Below, piece by piece: positions 25,219-27,726 of a stretch of 27,726 bases of DNA. The position numbers and the translations under genes are program-made. Every line of letters begins with the position of its first letter. Position 1 is the first letter of the stretch. This DNA is from JAXDBV01 sp034678415 (lineage in GTDB: Bacteria > Bacteroidota > Bacteroidia > Bacteroidales > VadinHA17). The notes beneath the pieces are model-generated. The model was given only the letters and a program-made list of their open reading frames with translations. It did no database searches and was not told the DNA's origin. The DNA lies in the NCBI GenBank assembly GCA_034678415.1, contig JAXDBV010000367.1:1-27726 (forward strand), written 5' to 3'.

Positions 25219-25998
25219 TTATAATTGTTGAAAGAGAGGATCTTTCCCCAGGTGACCGGTAAATTGTTTAAGGCTGATTTCGTTCCCGTCGAACACGGCA
25301 TAGGTGAAAAACTCAAGCCAGTCGCCCAGGTTAATGACGCGGCAGCAATCGTTCAGCCGGAAATCAAAGGGAATATGGCGATGGCCAAAAACAAAGTAAT
25401 CAACGGTTTCTTTCGCAAGGTGTTGCCCGGCAAAGCGGATGAGCTGCTCCCTGTCAGGTCCAAGAAAAGGTGGATTATCCTTACGTAGGCGGCTGCTGGT
25501 TGACCAGCCGTAGCCTATGCTCATGGCAAAATCGGGATGCATAAGATGGGTGAAGAGCCACTGAAGGGTTCGGCTACGAAAGATCCTCTTCAGCACCTTA
25601 TACCCGGGATCGCCGGGTCCAAGCCCGTCACCATGGGCAATGAAGAAGTGTTTACCGTTATAGGTGGCGGAAACCGGTGAGTGATGAACGGTCATGCCCG
25701 TTTCTTCCTGCAGGTAGCTGAATGCCCAGACGTCATGGTTCCCGGAAAAAAAATGAACCGGTATACCGGCGTCAGTGAGAGAGGCTATCATACCCAGCAG
25801 CCGGGTGAATCCTTTGGGAACCACCCGCTTATATTCATACCAGAAATCAAATACATCGCCAAGGAGGTATATTTCCGATGCATCGCTCCCGGCCTGAGTA
25901 AGCCAGTTTACCAGTTTCTTTTCGCGTTTGAGGCTTTCGGCACGGGAAGGATACCCGAGATGGGCGTCAGAGGCGAAATATACCTGTTTCCTTTCCAT
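25219..25998 (-). CDS. lpxH: UDP-2,3-diacylglucosamine diphosphatase (LpxH-type metallophosphoesterase)
   Basis: A 259-residue calcineurin-like metallophosphoesterase that, by family, hydrolyses UDP-2,3-diacylglucosamine to lipid X, the fourth step of lipid A synthesis, at the inner membrane. The dimetal ligands appear in order: D11 and H13 (DAHLG), D48 (GDVFDFW), N87 and H88 (GNHD), H122 (HGD), H206 and H208 (GHRH). The order and spacing closely follow the E. coli LpxH ligand set, and the aromatic insertion between them is typical of LpxH rather than of general phosphodiesterases. It starts 2 bases after the stop of the upstream TlpA-like gene, so the two are cotranscribed. LpxG-type or unassigned phosphoesterases are alternatives, but a lipid A role is the most likely. 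Confidence 0.88.
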   Translation of the reverse strand: MERKQVYFASDAHLGYPSRAESLKREKKLVNWLTQAGSDASEIYLLGDVFDFWYEYKRVVPKGFTRLLGMIASLTDAGIPVHFFSGNHDVWAFSYLQEETGMTVHHSPVSATYNGKHFFIAHGDGLGPGDPGYKVLKRIFRSRTLQWLFTHLMHPDFAMSIGYGWSTSSRLRKDNPPFLGPDREQLIRFAGQHLAKETVDYFVFGHRHIPFDFRLNDCCRVINLGDWLEFFTYAVFDGNEISLKQFTGHLGKDPLFQQL

Positions 25999-26000
25999 AC

Positions 26001-27161
26001 CTAATCATAAATTTGGGATAGCTTCATGCGCAACTCATTGCCGAACAGGTTCTTACCGATAATCTCACCCTCCGTATCGAGCATAAAATTGGATGGAAGT
26101 TCCCTGATATTATAAATTTTGTCGTAACGTGAAGCCGGGTATTTCAGCTCACTCACGCTGATCCATGGCAATTCATAGAATGCAATGGCCTTCTTCCATA
26201 CCTCGGCGTCGTTATCCAGCGATACCTGATACACCTCAAAACCGTTGGGATGATAACGGTTGTACAGCACCTTAAGTGTATTGTTTTCTTCGATACTCTT
26301 CGGGCTCCAGGTAGCCCAGAAACTCAGCAAAACGTATTTGCCCCTGAGGGATGAGAGGCTGACGGTGTCGCCGGAAGGGTCTGGCAAGTGCAGATCAATA
26401 CCGGTGGTGATCACATCTCCCGCCATCTGCTGCAACTGAACTGTTTTATAAGCCGCCATTTGGCGGTTGAAATCGGAGGACAGCGCTTGTGTGTATTTTG
26501 AATCGGGGAAATAGACCGACAAGGAATCGAGCACAATTTTCAGGTATTGAAGATCGGTGGTTTTGTAAAGGACAAAATTCTCCTCGTCTACTTTCTGGTA
26601 TAAGGCAATGATGCTCGAAAGCGAAGTGATGTTTTCAAGGATAAAGCGGATGGAAAAGCTGCGCAGAGAATTCACCAGGGCGGAATATTCCTCCCTGAGT
26701 TCCCCGAGCCGTGAGGCATTGGCGGGAACATCCCCGGCATCATTGTAAAGAGTACTGATGGAATCAAGCTTTTGCCTGGTTGCCCTGACCTGGTCCTCAA
26801 ACTTCTTTACCTGCAAAGATCCCACCGATCCTGTAACAGTATAGGTGGATAAAATATCAGGATACCTGGCTGCGATCCCGATCTTTTCCCCCGGCATGAC
26901 CAACAGGGTGATGGATTCACCCCCGTTGAATCCCAGCCGCAAGTACTGTGGTTCGCGGGCATGATATACCATCCTGAAAGTTCCCTTTCCCGTGGTCTCG
27001 GCCGAATCAACAGGCAGTGACAACTCTCCGGATAATTCGTTCAGCACAACTTTCTGGTTGACGGCATTCTCAATGGTGCCGCTGATAATCACTTTTTCCT
27101 TGTTTTTACACGAGAGCAGCAACAGGGAGAATAGAAAAAAAACAATGAAACGGTTACTCAT
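26001..27161 (-). CDS. TlpA-like lipoprotein (DUF4369 plus thioredoxin fold) lacking the CxxC
   Basis: A 386-residue lipoprotein with lipobox LLSC (C18). It has an N-terminal DUF4369 beta domain (about 24-115), a helical linker (about 117-245) and a C-terminal thioredoxin fold (about 254-386, starting LHLPDPSGDTVSLSSLRGKY). In TlpA-type disulfide reductases the active site reads WCxxC; here it is W285-S-P-K-S289, so both Cys are replaced by Ser while the flanking FWATW and the cis-Pro region ELPSNF (354-359) remain. The lipobox Cys is the only Cys in the protein, so it cannot do thiol-disulfide exchange. The fold may be kept for binding. Its ATG overlaps the stop of the upstream gene by 8 bases (translational coupling), and lpxH follows 2 bases later. 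Confidence 0.9.
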   Translation of the reverse strand: MSNRFIVFFLFSLLLLSCKNKEKVIISGTIENAVNQKVVLNELSGELSLPVDSAETTGKGTFRMVYHAREPQYLRLGFNGGESITLLVMPGEKIGIAARYPDILSTYTVTGSVGSLQVKKFEDQVRATRQKLDSISTLYNDAGDVPANASRLGELREEYSALVNSLRSFSIRFILENITSLSSIIALYQKVDEENFVLYKTTDLQYLKIVLDSLSVYFPDSKYTQALSSDFNRQMAAYKTVQLQQMAGDVITTGIDLHLPDPSGDTVSLSSLRGKYVLLSFWATWSPKSIEENNTLKVLYNRYHPNGFEVYQVSLDNDAEVWKKAIAFYELPWISVSELKYPASRYDKIYNIRELPSNFMLDTEGEIIGKNLFGNELRMKLSQIYD

Positions 27162-27726
27162 GTTTATCGTTGGTTATTTTCTGACTGAAATATTCCTTTG
27201 CCTTCACCACCTCTGCATGCAGCAATTGCACCGGTTCCAGTGACTGGAACAGGGGGTACAGGAATGAATCCACCCTGGCAAAGTAAGAGTAATCAGTGAA
27301 TATATCGAGCACGGGCTTGTTCGCGGTGAGGGGTTGATAGAGTGCCATGATACTGACCAGGGAAGAGGGATAGTCTTTAATAAACTTCCTGTTATAATCC
27401 TGCTGGTTGTTTACTATTGTAAGGGCTGCCGAATCGAGGCTGGCCAGCAACGGCAGGTTGTTTCCCTCCGTTGTGCTGTCCCGGTACATCCTTGCCAGGG
27501 AATCGAGCCTGGCTACATTTGCAGCCAGGTGATTGTTCAGATCGACGAGAAGCCTTGAATCGGTTGATCCTTCCACTACCAGTGTGGCGGGTGAAGATAA
27601 TGATCCGTTCAATGTGACCGTTTCCCCCGGATGGATAACCAGTGTTACACATTTACCTACGGCATTACTGACCATGTAAAAAGCCGGGGCAATGGCTTCC
27701 AGGGTAAAGCTGGCATGACCCTGTTC
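27154..27726 (-). CDS. DUF4369-like protein without thioredoxin domain (5' end cut by window)
   Basis: Partial gene: the frame stays open to the window edge, and residues read upstream of the first in-window Met (EQGHASFTLEAIAPAFYM) look like part of the same domain, so the true start is outside. The visible 190 residues contain the end of a DUF4369-like beta domain (HPGETVTLNG, matching MPGEKIGIAA in the neighbour) and a helical linker with PSSLVSIMALYQ, which parallels ITSLSSIIALYQ in the adjacent lipoprotein. It then stops, with no thioredoxin fold. It is therefore a paralogue of the next gene that has lost, or never had, that domain. The overlap of 8 bases (ATGAGTAA) couples the two. A secreted or lipoprotein signal is expected but not visible. 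Confidence 0.8.
   Translation of the reverse strand, partial: EQGHASFTLEAIAPAFYMVSNAVGKCVTLVIHPGETVTLNGSLSSPATLVVEGSTDSRLLVDLNNHLAANVARLDSLARMYRDSTTEGNNLPLLASLDSAALTIVNNQQDYNRKFIKDYPSSLVSIMALYQPLTANKPVLDIFTDYSYFARVDSFLYPLFQSLEPVQLLHAEVVKAKEYFSQKITNDKHE

Noticed and set aside
1..27726. Search for tRNA, rRNA, CRISPR arrays, transposases and phage genes
   Set aside because: None was recognised by reading; a covariance-model or profile search would be needed to exclude small RNAs.

Overview
The window comes from a member of the Bacteroidota, probably Bacteroidales-like and adapted to low oxygen. Evidence: a SusC/SusD pair with an STN-containing receptor and an ECF sigma/FecR pair; a type IX secretion (T9SS) C-terminal tail on a CotH-family protein; exact Bacteroidota-type -7 boxes (TAnnTTTG) upstream of several genes; DUF4369/TlpA-type lipoproteins; LpxH for lipid A; and two oxygen-sensitive Fe-S enzymes (an anaerobic sulfatase-maturase-type radical SAM protein and a class I fumarase). 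No tRNA, rRNA, CRISPR array, insertion sequence or phage gene was recognised.

Layout. 1-3.5 kb (minus strand): mutL, then two rhomboid proteases 2 bases apart. 3.7-5.3 kb (plus): the yifB/comM-type Mg-chelatase-like ATPase, divergent from mutL across a very AT-rich spacer. 5.56-7.45 kb (plus): a two-gene ABC exporter (FtsX/MacB-type permease with six cysteines in its extracytoplasmic domain, plus ATPase). 7.45-8.04 kb: a gene-free stretch with a perfect 10-bp inverted repeat. 8.04-15.5 kb (plus): ECF sigma factor, FecR anti-sigma, SusC with an STN domain, SusD, closed by a strong intrinsic terminator. Together these form a complete trans-envelope signalling and uptake unit, with no degradative enzyme beside it. 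15.5-16.2 kb: gene-free. 16.2-18.2 kb (minus): secreted CotH kinase with lamin-tail and T9SS domains. 18.3-19.5 kb (plus): divergent sulfatase maturase-type radical SAM enzyme. 19.6-24.0 kb (minus): exported dienelactone-hydrolase-like protein, serine beta-lactamase-family hydrolase, class I fumarate hydratase. 24.3-25.15 kb (plus): an unrecognised membrane/coiled-coil/zinc-ribbon protein. 25.2-27.7 kb (minus): a tightly packed run of a DUF4369-like protein cut by the window edge, a cysteine-free TlpA-like lipoprotein and lpxH.

Most genes are housekeeping or belong to known families. The points most worth a second look are the TlpA-like lipoprotein whose CxxC is replaced by SPKS and which overlaps a paralogue lacking a thioredoxin domain; the cysteine-rich ABC permease; the orphan ECF/FecR/SusCD transducer with no catabolic genes; the unknown zinc-ribbon membrane protein; and MutL with degenerate endonuclease motifs.
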